Notes: generated by a model from the letters alone, not told the origin. 29,992 nucleotides of DNA from Candidatus Curtissbacteria bacterium RIFCSPHIGHO2_01_FULL_41_11 (GCA_001776335.1 MFAZ01000018.1:24598-54589); one strand, 5' to 3'; positions 7,286-15,122 are shown, counted from the stretch's first letter. Numbers and translations are program-made.

Positions 7286-8238
7286 CAGGTGATCAAATAT
7301 CTTTTTAATTCCTCTTTGCCTGGAAAAGCGGTTATTGCGCCTTTTTTGGTTGTAGTAAGAGCAGCGATTACATTTGCACTTTCAAGAATTTTCTCAAGTT
7401 CCGGTTTAGTCATTTGAGAAATGCTTTTTTGCGCTTTGTAGATTCCGTGCAGATAGCCAGCGTTAAAGGCATCACCGGCACCTGTTGTGTCTACTACCTG
7501 AACTCTCATAGTTGGAATAAATCCTTCATATTTTTTGGTTTTATAATAGTTGCCTTTTGGACCAAGTGTTATAAAAAGTGCTTGTAGGTTTTTTGTAAAC
7601 AACTTCTTGGCTGCTTTTTGTGGGTCTTTGGTATTTGTTAAAAATTGGGTTTCCTCTTCGCTGATTTTGAAAATGTCGACTTTTTTGGCCGTTTCTCTAA
7701 TTATTTTTTCAGCAAGAATTAAGTCGTCCCAAAGATTTTTTCTAAGATTAGGATCGTAGGAAATTAAGGCCTTATTTTTTCTAGCTTGATTTATTAATTT
7801 TTGGGTGGCCTTTTGAGTTATTGGATTTGTTTGGGTCAGACTTCCCAAATGGAAAATTATGGTGTTTTGGGGGAGTGAGACTTCTTCTTCTGAAACGGTT
7901 TCGTGAGCTCCCCGGAAAAAATAAAAATCCCGGCCCCCGGTTTTTGTTTGAGAGACAAACGCAAGAGTCGTTCTTTGATCGTCGCTTACAACAAGAGATG
8001 AGGTATCCACATTCTGGTTTTCCAGTTCTTTTTTCAGGAAATGCCCAAAAGGGTCGTTACCGACTTTGCCGATAAAAGAAACATTTGTGCCGAGTTTTGC
8101 TAGACCAACTGCAGTATTTGCAGGTGCACCACCGAATTTTTTTAGAAAGTTTTCAGTTTGTGTGAGATCTCCGATTGTTGTGGAGATCATATCTATTAAA
8201 AGTTCTCCGAAGCAGGTGACCTTAGGCTGCGTTGGCAT
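7285..8238 (-). CDS. PfkB-family sugar kinase (fructokinase-like)
   Basis: 317 residues from the ATG at 8238; a TTG at 8262 is an alternative. The family's first motif is GGAPANTAVGLAKLG with FIGKVGNDPFG. The second motif, with the catalytic Asp and anion hole, is VDTTGAGDAFNAGYLHGIY. FGELLIDM at the N-terminus and SYDPNLRKNLW in the middle are typical of fructokinases and 2-keto-3-deoxygluconate kinases. It would phosphorylate a sugar, probably fructose, with ATP. It overlaps the 3' end of the HAD phosphatase gene by 17 bp and its stop overlaps the next start, so four genes are probably made from one mRNA. The exact substrate cannot be read from sequence. Confidence 0.9.
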   Translation of the reverse strand: MPTQPKVTCFGELLIDMISTTIGDLTQTENFLKKFGGAPANTAVGLAKLGTNVSFIGKVGNDPFGHFLKKELENQNVDTSSLVVSDDQRTTLAFVSQTKTGGRDFYFFRGAHETVSEEEVSLPQNTIIFHLGSLTQTNPITQKATQKLINQARKNKALISYDPNLRKNLWDDLILAEKIIRETAKKVDIFKISEEETQFLTNTKDPQKAAKKLFTKNLQALFITLGPKGNYYKTKKYEGFIPTMRVQVVDTTGAGDAFNAGYLHGIYKAQKSISQMTKPELEKILESANVIAALTTTKKGAITAFPGKEELKRYLIT

Positions 8239-9352
8239 TTGCCGTTCTGTAGGTGTTGGCAAGCGATGTTAACTCTTCTAATTTTACACGAATGTCGTTT
8301 AAATCGCGAAAGGTGAAGTGAGGGATATTCTGATCTGTAAGCATCGTGTCAAAACCAACACCCTCTAGGGCAAAAATAGTAGCAATGATGCCTTTTCGAT
8401 AGGCTTCTACGATATCAAAATCTGTTTCGCCGTCCCCGATGAAGATTATTGGTTTTGTCGGGTTTTCTTTTACAAGGGCATGAAGCGTGGCGCTTTTATC
8501 TAAGGTGTTGAGGCTGTCAGAGGTAATAGCTTGTATTTCGACCGGTGTTTCTGAGCCCATTTTATCCAGCAGGCCTTCGATGATTGGTTTAAAATTATGG
8601 CTGACAAAAGTTACTTTAGTATTTTGGGAGCCGAGATAATCCAAAAGCGACTTTGCGCCATCTCTTAGCGGTAAATAATGTCCGGCATTTCTAAATAATT
8701 GTTCTCCGCGTTCATCTGTCAGATAATGTCTCCAGAGGCTTGTGAAGACAAACGGAAAGACTTTTCTTGTGTGTTTTTTAAGCAAATATTCTGCGTGAGC
8801 GCTGGTTGGAATTAAATCTTTTAGATAGTTGCTTTCCGGAAAATAACTGATGTGCTCTCCAATATCAACTCTTCCTTTAAGATCCGTCCAGGTTCCGTCG
8901 TGGTCTGTTGCGATCTGTACGCCATCAAATTTAGCCAGTCTTGCAGCTGCCTTATGTTCGTTTGATAAGCCTTTTGTTTCCGCGTCAGCATCGGCCATTA
9001 ATTTCGACATACGAATTGATGTTTCCGAAGGAAAAGAATGTTCTCGGCTAAAAGCTTTTTGTTTTGAAACCAGAGTATCGGCTATTTGCTCCGCTTCTCG
9101 TATTTGTGGGTTGTGGCCGTTTCTGCCCTCAAGATAGGCATCAATATATTCGATATATGGAGCAATGCTACTATTGATTAGCGCTATATAGGTGAGTATG
9201 TGATGAGGTTGAAGGTCTCCAGGGTTTTCCACCACGGCGGTTTCCGATGAGTTCCCGTTGGAGTGCCCGTTGGGGTAAACTCTGCCTATATGAAAAGCGG
9301 CCCCCGTTTCTGGGAGCCTTGCCAGTGTTGCGCCTGATGTGCGTTCAGACAT
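8222..9352 (-). CDS. HAD-superfamily hydrolase (phosphatase-like)
   Basis: 376 residues, larger than a minimal HAD enzyme because of a ~140-residue N-terminal helical extension of unknown function. The HAD motifs are present in order: motif I ATDHDGTWTD (nucleophile and acid Asp of DxDGT, about residue 150), motif II TFVSHN, the motif III Lys in DKSATL, and motif IV IFIGDGETDFDI. A cap region lies between motifs I and II, as in phosphoserine phosphatase-like members. It begins a minus-strand operon whose other genes act on hexoses, so a sugar phosphate is the likely substrate (inference). The C-terminus TANANAA overlaps the start of the PfkB gene by 17 bp. Confidence 0.85.
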   Translation of the reverse strand: MSERTSGATLARLPETGAAFHIGRVYPNGHSNGNSSETAVVENPGDLQPHHILTYIALINSSIAPYIEYIDAYLEGRNGHNPQIREAEQIADTLVSKQKAFSREHSFPSETSIRMSKLMADADAETKGLSNEHKAAARLAKFDGVQIATDHDGTWTDLKGRVDIGEHISYFPESNYLKDLIPTSAHAEYLLKKHTRKVFPFVFTSLWRHYLTDERGEQLFRNAGHYLPLRDGAKSLLDYLGSQNTKVTFVSHNFKPIIEGLLDKMGSETPVEIQAITSDSLNTLDKSATLHALVKENPTKPIIFIGDGETDFDIVEAYRKGIIATIFALEGVGFDTMLTDQNIPHFTFRDLNDIRVKLEELTSLANTYRTANANAA

Positions 9353-9392
9353 ATTACTGTGTGCAATGATACTGTTCGCTTAGAATTTGTGC

Positions 9393-9422
9393 TTGACGAT
9401 TTTCTGATTTAATCCTGACAAT
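9393..9422 (+). promoter_or_regulatory. Promoter of the regulator gene
   Basis: -35 TTGACG (9393-9398), 18-bp spacer, -10 GACAAT (9417-9422). It drives the winged-helix regulator gene; the predicted start point lies within the inverted repeat at 9423-9454. Confidence 0.5.
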
Positions 9423-9454
9423 TTGAGGCTGGCGTCTGGGTAAGTTAGCCTCAA
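9423..9454. promoter_or_regulatory. Inverted repeat at the regulator promoter (possible operator)
   Basis: TTGAGGCT (9423-9430) and AGCCTCAA (9447-9454) are perfect 8-bp arms 16 bp apart. The left arm begins right after the -10 box, so a bound dimer would block initiation. The adjacent gene encodes a winged-helix protein, so autoregulation is possible (inference). Confidence 0.5.
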
Positions 9455-9455
9455 T

Positions 9456-10799
9456 TTGCACGCCTCTTGTGGAAGAAGTATTATTAAGCGTGTGCAGCAT
9501 ACAGCAACAGAGGCTTCATACCCCCTTGAATTTCGTGAAGAAGAAGCAAAAAGCCTAGGCGAACAGCTCAGGTTCAGGCACAACGTAGAGCTTGTGGGCA
9601 TGAAACATGTCGGAATAGGCAACTTTTTGAGCTTCTTTTTGAATCATGCGGGAATCGTAGACAGATATATAAACCATGGAGAAAAACATCTTTTTATAAC
9701 GGTTGATTTAAACGACCTTGTTGAGCGCGAAATTCACCCCTTTTGGGTTCTTTTATTCAAGCGGGTAGTGGACAGCAGTGAGAGCATTGAGATTAACCCT
9801 GCCGACAAAAAACAAATTTCCTCGCTGTTTTTAAACTCTATTCAGTCCCAGGACCTGTTTTTAACCATAGAGAACCTGAAAAAATCCTTGAATCTGATTG
9901 TAAAAGGAGATTTTCTGCCGACTATTTTTTTGCTTCGTCTGGACCGTCTCAAAGAGGTTTTCAATGAGGAATTTTTTTCTAACCTCGAGGGATTGGTAAA
10001 TTCAACCGGACAAAAGCTCGCTTATGTTTTTACCAGTTACAGGTCGCTTTCTGAAATTGCCCAGCCGTTTTTTGAAAAAAAATACCCGACGCTTTTTCCC
10101 AATAAGATTTATATCAAGCCTGCAAATTTACACGATACTGAAATTATTTTTGAAACCTTTAAGAAAAAATATGATTTAAATTTGACTGATGATCTTTTGA
10201 AAAAGATTTTCGACCTGGCGATGGGGCATGTTCAGTATCTTCAGCTGAGCATTCTAATTCTTAAGCAAAAAGTTAGCGATATGGGGGTTGATGCCAGCAA
10301 TCTTATGACGACAATCGCCAAAGACGAAAGAGTTAATCTGCTTTCAGAAGAAATCTGGGAAAGTTTCTCGACTGAGGAACAAGAGGTTTTGAAAAAAATT
10401 AGAGCAGGTAAGAGTATCGGTGAGGAAGAAAAAAAGAGTGCCCAGTATTTGTGGGATACCGGGGTGGTTTTTGGCAAAAACAGCCAGGTGGCAATTTTTA
10501 ATCCGCTTTTTGAATATTATTTAAAAGGGAATGATGCTCGGAAGGAACAGCCCGAAGCTGTTGAATTTACAAAGAAAGAAAACCTGCTTTTTAATTTGCT
10601 TAAAGAGACAGTAGGTGAGGTTTGTGAAAGGGAAAAAATCATAAAAGAGGTTTGGCCGGAATATGAGGAAGTTGGGGTTTCCGATTGGACGATTGACAGA
10701 TTGGTGGCAAGGCTTAGAAATAAACTTAAAAAACAAAACAGCCAATATGTTATTAAAACTGTGAAGACGCGCGGTTATATGTTGGTTGAAGAAGGATAA
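9456..10799 (+). CDS. ATPase-like regulator with degenerate P-loop and C-terminal OmpR-type winged helix
   Basis: 447 residues if the TTG at 9456 is used; a GTG at 9492 is also possible, and the first ATG (9600) falls inside the P-loop strand, so it is too late. The N-terminal ~350 residues look like an AAA/STAND-type ATPase: ELVGMKHVGIGNFLSFFL sits where Walker A (GxxxxGKS/T) should be but lacks the Lys and Ser/Thr, and PTIFLLRLDRL resembles Walker B. A predicted winged helix (~355-447) ends the protein: EKIIKEVWPEY, then WTIDRLVARLRNKLKK (recognition helix) and the wing VIKTVKTRGYML, as in OmpR/PhoB. It is probably a transcription factor controlled by a ligand or partner rather than by phosphorylation, since there is no receiver domain. 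The next gene starts immediately at its stop. Confidence 0.75.
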   Translation: MHASCGRSIIKRVQHTATEASYPLEFREEEAKSLGEQLRFRHNVELVGMKHVGIGNFLSFFLNHAGIVDRYINHGEKHLFITVDLNDLVEREIHPFWVLLFKRVVDSSESIEINPADKKQISSLFLNSIQSQDLFLTIENLKKSLNLIVKGDFLPTIFLLRLDRLKEVFNEEFFSNLEGLVNSTGQKLAYVFTSYRSLSEIAQPFFEKKYPTLFPNKIYIKPANLHDTEIIFETFKKKYDLNLTDDLLKKIFDLAMGHVQYLQLSILILKQKVSDMGVDASNLMTTIAKDERVNLLSEEIWESFSTEEQEVLKKIRAGKSIGEEEKKSAQYLWDTGVVFGKNSQVAIFNPLFEYYLKGNDARKEQPEAVEFTKKENLLFNLLKETVGEVCEREKIIKEVWPEYEEVGVSDWTIDRLVARLRNKLKKQNSQYVIKTVKTRGYMLVEEG

Positions 10800-11720
10800 A
10801 TGGCCGAAAGACCCTTAGAGAACAGTTTGCGTGAAGGGGAAATGGGTAGAGCAGGCGTTTTAGTTGTGGGTCTGACCGGAGCGTTTAGAGGACCGGTTAT
10901 TCTGGTTGAGAATTTGGAGTCAAGAAAAGACAGAGCGCCCCTGAAGGTATTTTTACCTGAAACGGTTGAAGCTTCTTGCGGTATTCGTGCGGTGAGGGGG
11001 CTTTTAGCAAGAGGTGTTGCACTGGATAGAGTTGTCAGGCATTACTCCGGCAGAATTTTAGATTTTCTTAAAGCTTCGAAATGGGGACAATTCGATCCCG
11101 GCCGCGCGAGGATAACTTTTGATAACAGATCCCGGGCTGAATTTTTAAAGAGCGATCAGTGGGGTTTTATATCACAAACCGCCTCCGAGGAAGATGTCAG
11201 ACATGCCCAGACTGTATTTAAAATGCTGGAAATAGACTCTCCCCAAAAAGCACTATCCTTGCTTGGAGAAGGTAATTCTGCGGCGTTTGCGGCAGTTAAC
11301 TTTGTAGCGGAAAGCCTTGACTGGAGCGGAGAGGGTGGAGCTGTAACTTATTTTGCACAAGCTTTAACTAGGGCTGAGCGAACACAGGCGCGCGTTTCAC
11401 AAACACAAGAAGAGCTAATAGGCATACAGGGGCCTGCAAAGGTCGACACAGGATGGGATGGACAAGTGCCTTGGATTTCCGTTGTAAATTGCGGGAGTAG
11501 CATAAGAATTGCCGCCGGTGGCAGCCAAATAGCAGTAAAGAATAACATGCATATGCTGGAGATGCTTGTCGGCCTGGAGCCAATAAGCGGAGAGATAGGC
11601 ATTCATGGTGTCAGTGCTGGAGTGGCCTTCGGCGTTTGCATGGAGCAAGCACAGTGGGCGAAGAGATTTTTGGCGGAAGCGCTTTTGACAATTAAAAGAA
11701 TATCTAAAGATCCATCCTGA
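10800..11720 (+). CDS. Unrecognised 306-aa protein coupled to the regulator
   Basis: The ATG directly abuts the TAA of the regulator gene (no gap), so the two are probably translated as a pair. I do not recognise a family. The first strand, GVLVVGLTGAFRGPVILVEN, is hydrophobic and resembles the start of an alpha/beta domain, but there is no intact P-loop. The C-terminal part is Gly/Ala-rich with predicted strands and helices (WISVVNCGSSIRIAAGGSQ, GEIGIHGVSAGVAFGV). It has no signal peptide or clear membrane helix. As the partner of a ligand-gated regulator it could be a sensor or effector (inference). Its 3' end overlaps the convergent acetyltransferase gene by 17 bp. Confidence 0.7.
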   Translation: MAERPLENSLREGEMGRAGVLVVGLTGAFRGPVILVENLESRKDRAPLKVFLPETVEASCGIRAVRGLLARGVALDRVVRHYSGRILDFLKASKWGQFDPGRARITFDNRSRAEFLKSDQWGFISQTASEEDVRHAQTVFKMLEIDSPQKALSLLGEGNSAAFAAVNFVAESLDWSGEGGAVTYFAQALTRAERTQARVSQTQEELIGIQGPAKVDTGWDGQVPWISVVNCGSSIRIAAGGSQIAVKNNMHMLEMLVGLEPISGEIGIHGVSAGVAFGVCMEQAQWAKRFLAEALLTIKRISKDPS

Positions 11721-12129
11721 ATTCTAACCCCCACTTTTTGAAGCCTAAACTTTCGTAGAATTTGTGGATATCTGCGCGATCCATGCCGGAAGTAAAAATA
11801 ATTTTGTAACAATTTTTCTCTTTTGCCATTTCAATAATTTTTTTGGAAAGAGCGGTGCCTATTCCCTTACCTCTTTGGTTTTCGTCGACGACGATGCCTT
11901 CCAAAAGAGCGTATGGTTTGCCGTGAGTGGGTATGGGGAGGTAAAAAATGGTTGCTGTTGCGACAACCTTGCCACCTGCTCTTGCGACAAGGACTGTACA
12001 GCTGTCGTTTGCAATAAGATTTTGCAACGTTTCAGTGGCATTTTCTGCGACAGACTGAACTCTGTAAATCTGGGATTGAAGAGTAAGAATACTTGCAATG
12101 TCTTCTTTTGCAGCGGGGGTAATATCCAT
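11704..12129 (-). CDS. GNAT-family N-acetyltransferase
   Basis: 141 residues, normal for a single GNAT domain. The acetyl-CoA-binding motif A is clear: LEGIVVDENQRGKGIGTALSK, with the Q/R-x-x-G-x-G loop. It is followed by KIIFTSGMDRADIHKFYESLGF, the usual motif B ending in a F/Y-x-x-x-GF pattern. It transfers an acetyl group from acetyl-CoA to an amine on an unknown small molecule or protein. It diverges from the citryl-CoA synthetase genes; its -10 box (12136-12141) ends 6 bases before the ATG. Confidence 0.9.
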   Translation of the reverse strand: MDITPAAKEDIASILTLQSQIYRVQSVAENATETLQNLIANDSCTVLVARAGGKVVATATIFYLPIPTHGKPYALLEGIVVDENQRGKGIGTALSKKIIEMAKEKNCYKIIFTSGMDRADIHKFYESLGFKKWGLEFRMDL

Positions 12130-12135
12130 AGAAGT

Positions 12136-12141
12136 ATTGTA
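12136..12141 (-). promoter_or_regulatory. -10 box of the acetyltransferase gene, leaderless spacing
   Basis: TACAAT on the minus strand, 6 bases before the ATG at 12129. A second TACAAT lies at 12151-12146. No clear -35 box. Confidence 0.45.
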
Positions 12142-12145
12142 CCTG

Positions 12146-12169
12146 ATTGTAGCTTTTTTGTGCTACAAT
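12146..12169. promoter_or_regulatory. Symmetrical divergent promoter/operator between the acetyltransferase and citryl-CoA synthetase genes
   Basis: ATTGTAGC (12146-12153) and GCTACAAT (12162-12169) are perfect 8-bp inverted arms around a T-rich 8-bp centre. Each arm carries TACAAT on its own strand. On the plus strand it reads as an extended -10 (TGCTACAAT), 9 bases before the GTG at 12179. One dimeric regulator bound here could control both directions. Confidence 0.55.
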
Positions 12170-12178
12170 TTTGTGGAA

Positions 12179-13393
12179 GTGAAGCTTTACGAATTCGAAG
12201 GCCACCGAATTTTTTCGAAAGTGGGCATAGAAAGCCCTTTTTTTGTGGTTGTCTCAAGTGTCGATGATCTTGATCAGGCCAGGCGCAAACTTAAATTTCC
12301 GATTGTTTGCAAGGTTCAGGTTCTTTCCGGAAGACGCGGGAGGGGCGGGGGAGTCAAAGTTGTCACAAATGAAAAGCAGCTAAAGGATTTTGCGGTTGAA
12401 TTTTTAGGTCGCGACTTCGGCGGAGAAGAAGTTCGGTTTATTGTGTTATCCGAGAAGGTTGATATTAGAGCTGAAAACTATATTTCTATTACATACGATA
12501 CTGTTTTGAAGTCTCCATTTATGCTTTTTTCGACAAAAGGAGGAGTGGATATTGAGGAAGTTAAAAAAAGTGATCCTGAATCGATAGTAAGATACGACTT
12601 TGATGTTTTTGACGGGCCTGTTTCTCGAGAATTGGAGAAGCTGGGGATACCTAGTGATTTTGCACTTCGACTCTGGGATGCTTTTTACAAATACGACTGC
12701 AGGTTGATTGAGGTTAATCCGCTGGCTTTAACAGGTGAAGGAGGATGGGCCGCTGTTGACTCAAAGATTATTCTTGACGACGCAGGGCTTTTGCGGCACA
12801 AAGATTTGAATATTTTGCCGAAAGGGGCAGTTAGTGCAGTGCCTACAGAAAGAGAGCTCTTGGCCCATGAAATAGATGCGGAAGATTACAGGGGAACTGC
12901 AGGCTCAAAGTTTATTGAATTTGACGGAGATATTGCGATTCTGGCTTCCGGTGGCGGGGCGTCTTTGCTGGTAATGGATTCGCTGTTTGCGACGGGCGGA
13001 AAGCCGGCAAATTATACGGAATATTCGGGTAATCCCCCGAGGGAGAAAGTAGAAAAACTGACAAAAATTGCACTTTCGCGGGAAAATCTTTCAGGATGTT
13101 TTGTTGCAGGAGCTGTAGCCAATTTTACAGATATTTACGAGACTTTGAGTGGGTTTATCGAGGGCTTGAGACAGGTTAAGCCTAAAGTTGGATTTCCGAT
13201 TGTGATTCGCAGGGGTGGGCCGAGGCAGCGGGAAGCATATGAGATGTTATCAAAAGTGGCCAAAAAAGAAGGTTATGATATTCATTTGTTTGGGCCCGAA
13301 ACACCGATTTCTGTTGCAAGCAAAATGATGGTGGAGCTTTCGGATAAATATAAACTTAAATCTCAAAGGGCAAATCTCAAATCTGCAAATTAA
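12179..13393 (+). CDS. Citryl-CoA synthetase / ATP-citrate lyase beta-type subunit (SucC-like, ATP-grasp)
   Basis: I choose the GTG at 12179 (404 aa; KLYEFEGHRIF follows) because it lies 9 bases after a -10 box. The ATP-grasp domain shows CKVQVLSGRRGRGGGVKVV and the metal-binding RLIEVNPLALTGEG. The C-terminal domain is of the ATP-citrate lyase type, not ordinary succinyl-CoA synthetase: YTEYSGNPPREKV, VAGAVANFTDIYETLSGFI, VIRRGGPRQ and HLFGPETPIS match the ACL blocks ANFTxV, RRGGPN and GPET. By family, with the alpha subunit it forms citryl-CoA from citrate, ATP and CoA. Its last ~13 residues (KLKSQRANLKSAN) are encoded by a 7-bp tandem repeat and are probably an acquired tail. Confidence 0.85.
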   Translation: MKLYEFEGHRIFSKVGIESPFFVVVSSVDDLDQARRKLKFPIVCKVQVLSGRRGRGGGVKVVTNEKQLKDFAVEFLGRDFGGEEVRFIVLSEKVDIRAENYISITYDTVLKSPFMLFSTKGGVDIEEVKKSDPESIVRYDFDVFDGPVSRELEKLGIPSDFALRLWDAFYKYDCRLIEVNPLALTGEGGWAAVDSKIILDDAGLLRHKDLNILPKGAVSAVPTERELLAHEIDAEDYRGTAGSKFIEFDGDIAILASGGGASLLVMDSLFATGGKPANYTEYSGNPPREKVEKLTKIALSRENLSGCFVAGAVANFTDIYETLSGFIEGLRQVKPKVGFPIVIRRGGPRQREAYEMLSKVAKKEGYDIHLFGPETPISVASKMMVELSDKYKLKSQRANLKSAN

Positions 13394-13440
13394 ATTTTAA
13401 ATCTATTTAATTTTGAGTTATGAGATTTAAATTTTGAATT
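13358..13440 (+). repeat. Degenerate 7-bp tandem repeat spanning the end of the beta subunit gene
   Basis: The units AAATCTC, AAAGGGC, AAATCTC, AAATCTG, CAAATTA, AATTTTA, AATCTAT continue in 7-bp phase through the stop codon (13391-13393) and most of the intergenic gap. AT-rich and with no other function visible. Confidence 0.65.
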
Positions 13441-13446
13441 AGTGAT

Positions 13447-14340
13447 ATGTCGATTTTAGTCAATAGCCAAACTCGAATATTGATCCAAGGAATTACCGGT
13501 AAACAGGGAAGTCAGGCCTGCCGGGAAATAATTTCATATGGCGGCGGTGATGTCGTGGGTGGTGTGACGCCTGGAAAAGGCGGGCAGGAAGTCGAGGGTT
13601 TGCCTGTTTTTGACACTGTTTTTGAAGCACTGAAGGTATTGGGACAAGTTGATGTTTCGATGATTTATGCGCCGCCACTTTTGGTTTGCGACGCAGCATT
13701 TGAAGCTGTGGAGGCAAAGGTGCCGCTGGTTCATATTTTTGCAGAAAACGTGCCGGTTCTTGACGTATGCAAAATTTTAACTTTGGCTTCAGAAAAAGGA
13801 GTTAGAGTCCTTGGGCCCAATTCGGTTGGAGCAATATCTCCGGGCGAGGGGAAAATAGGCTCTATTGGCGGGCCAAATCCTGATGCGGTTTTTAGTAGAG
13901 GTCCAGTGGGTGTTATTTCCAAATCGGGGGGTATGTGCAGTGAACTTGGTAATTTGATTACGAGTGGGGGTTTTGGACAATCGACAGTTGTGGGTGTTGG
14001 GGGAGATTTGCTTATTGGAACAACGTTTTCTGACCTTCTTGTTGATTTTGAACAGGATAATCAGACCAAAGTGGTTGTAGCGTTTGGGGAGGTAGGGGGT
14101 AGTTCGGAGATAGAAGCAGCAAGACTTTTAAAAGAAGGGAAGTTTAAAAAACCATTTATTGTCTATTTAGCAGGAAAATTTGCCGAAAGTTTACCCAAGG
14201 ATACGGCTCTTGGGCATGCAGGTGCAATTGTCGGTTTGGAAGCGACAATGGAACAAAAAATCAAAGTTCTGCGCGCTTCGGGTGCAATTGTTGCTGAAAA
14301 TTTTGAAGATATACCGACCTTGATAAAAAAAAGTATATAA
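13447..14340 (+). CDS. Citryl-CoA synthetase / ATP-citrate lyase alpha-type subunit (SucD-like)
   Basis: 297 residues. The CoA-binding Rossmann domain starts ILIQGITGKQGSQACREIISYG, followed by GVTPGKGG and VRVLGPNSVGAISPGEGKIG. The second domain holds the phospho-histidine loop LGHAGAIVG (His about residue 258). The segment ISKSGGMCSELGNLI matches ATP-citrate lyase (SRSGGMxNEL) better than succinyl-CoA synthetase. It should carry the phosphohistidine that activates citrate, with the beta subunit supplying the ATP site. The start is 53 bp after the beta gene and has no Shine-Dalgarno. The citrate-synthase-like domain fused to it in Chlorobium AclA is here a separate gene. Confidence 0.85.
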   Translation: MSILVNSQTRILIQGITGKQGSQACREIISYGGGDVVGGVTPGKGGQEVEGLPVFDTVFEALKVLGQVDVSMIYAPPLLVCDAAFEAVEAKVPLVHIFAENVPVLDVCKILTLASEKGVRVLGPNSVGAISPGEGKIGSIGGPNPDAVFSRGPVGVISKSGGMCSELGNLITSGGFGQSTVVGVGGDLLIGTTFSDLLVDFEQDNQTKVVVAFGEVGGSSEIEAARLLKEGKFKKPFIVYLAGKFAESLPKDTALGHAGAIVGLEATMEQKIKVLRASGAIVAENFEDIPTLIKKSI

Positions 14341-14366
14341 GCTGGCTTCAGAACAGCTTTTCGGAG

Positions 14367-14372
14367 TATACT
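14367..14372 (+). promoter_or_regulatory. Possible -10 box before the citryl-CoA lyase gene
   Basis: TATACT, 12 bases before the ATG at 14385, no clear -35. A weak hairpin (AAGCTG 14339-14344 / CAGCTT 14354-14359) lies just upstream and may reduce read-through from the alpha gene. Confidence 0.3.
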
Positions 14373-14384
14373 TAATTTATATTT

Positions 14385-15122
14385 ATGGCTAAGCCTTACC
14401 GCACTTCGATCACAACTCACGTAGAGGGTAAACCTCATGTTTACGGATACGGACTTGTTGATATTGCCGGCAAAGCATCTTTTTCCAAAACAATTTATTT
14501 GATACTTAAGGGTGAAATGCCCGACAAAAACAGTGAGGCAATGCTCGACGCAATTTTGACTATTTCTATTGACCATGGAGTTGAGCCGGCATCGGTTGTT
14601 GCTGCCAGAAATATTTATTCCGGAGGGTCACCAGTTCAGGCTGCGGTCGCCGGGGGAATACTGGCACTTGGAGAGTTTCACGGAGGAGCAATAGAGCAAG
14701 CTATGGAAAACTTTAAAAAGTATGAGCCATTGGGAGTGAAAAGGCTGGTCGACGATTTTGTCAGGCGCGGGGAGCGGGTTTCCGGGTTCGGGCACAGACT
14801 TTATGATGTTGATCCAAGAACGCAAAAATTACTTGAGCTTGCACACGAGTATGGTTTCTTTGGAAAATATGTCAAATTTGCCCTGAAGGTGGAGGAAGAA
14901 CTTTCAAAAGGTGGCAAAAAGTTGCCTTTGAATATTGACGGTATAACAGCAGCTTTACTTCTGGAAATGGATTTTAATCCGAAAGTAGGTAAGGGCATTT
15001 TTATTATCGCGAGGACGCCAGGGCTTGTTGCCCACGTTGTCGAAGAAGCTTTGCGCGAAAAACCGGTTCGAAGACTTAGCGAAAAAGACGTTGAATACGA
15101 CGGACCAAGGCCACGAAAATAA
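14385..15122 (+). CDS. Citryl-CoA lyase (citrate synthase-fold)
   Basis: 245 residues, far shorter than citrate synthase (~380-430) and close to the free citryl-CoA lyase or the C-terminal domain of ATP-citrate lyase. The catalytic triad positions are present: His in LALGEFHGGA, His in VSGFGHRLYDVDPR, and Asp in PLNIDGITAALLLEM. It would split citryl-CoA to acetyl-CoA and oxaloacetate (or run in reverse). It starts 44 bp after the alpha subunit gene, completing a beta-alpha-lyase order. The TAA overlaps the ATG of ruvC by one base (TAATG), so ruvC is probably expressed with it. The end KPVRRLSEKDVEYDGP resembles ATP-citrate lyase C-termini. Confidence 0.85.
   Translation: MAKPYRTSITTHVEGKPHVYGYGLVDIAGKASFSKTIYLILKGEMPDKNSEAMLDAILTISIDHGVEPASVVAARNIYSGGSPVQAAVAGGILALGEFHGGAIEQAMENFKKYEPLGVKRLVDDFVRRGERVSGFGHRLYDVDPRTQKLLELAHEYGFFGKYVKFALKVEEELSKGGKKLPLNIDGITAALLLEMDFNPKVGKGIFIIARTPGLVAHVVEEALREKPVRRLSEKDVEYDGPRPRK

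Noticed and set aside
12179..14340. Ordinary succinyl-CoA synthetase (sucCD)
   Set aside because: The ANFTD, RRGGP and GPET blocks in beta and the SGGMCSEL block in alpha belong to ATP-citrate lyase, and a citryl-CoA lyase-like gene follows directly.
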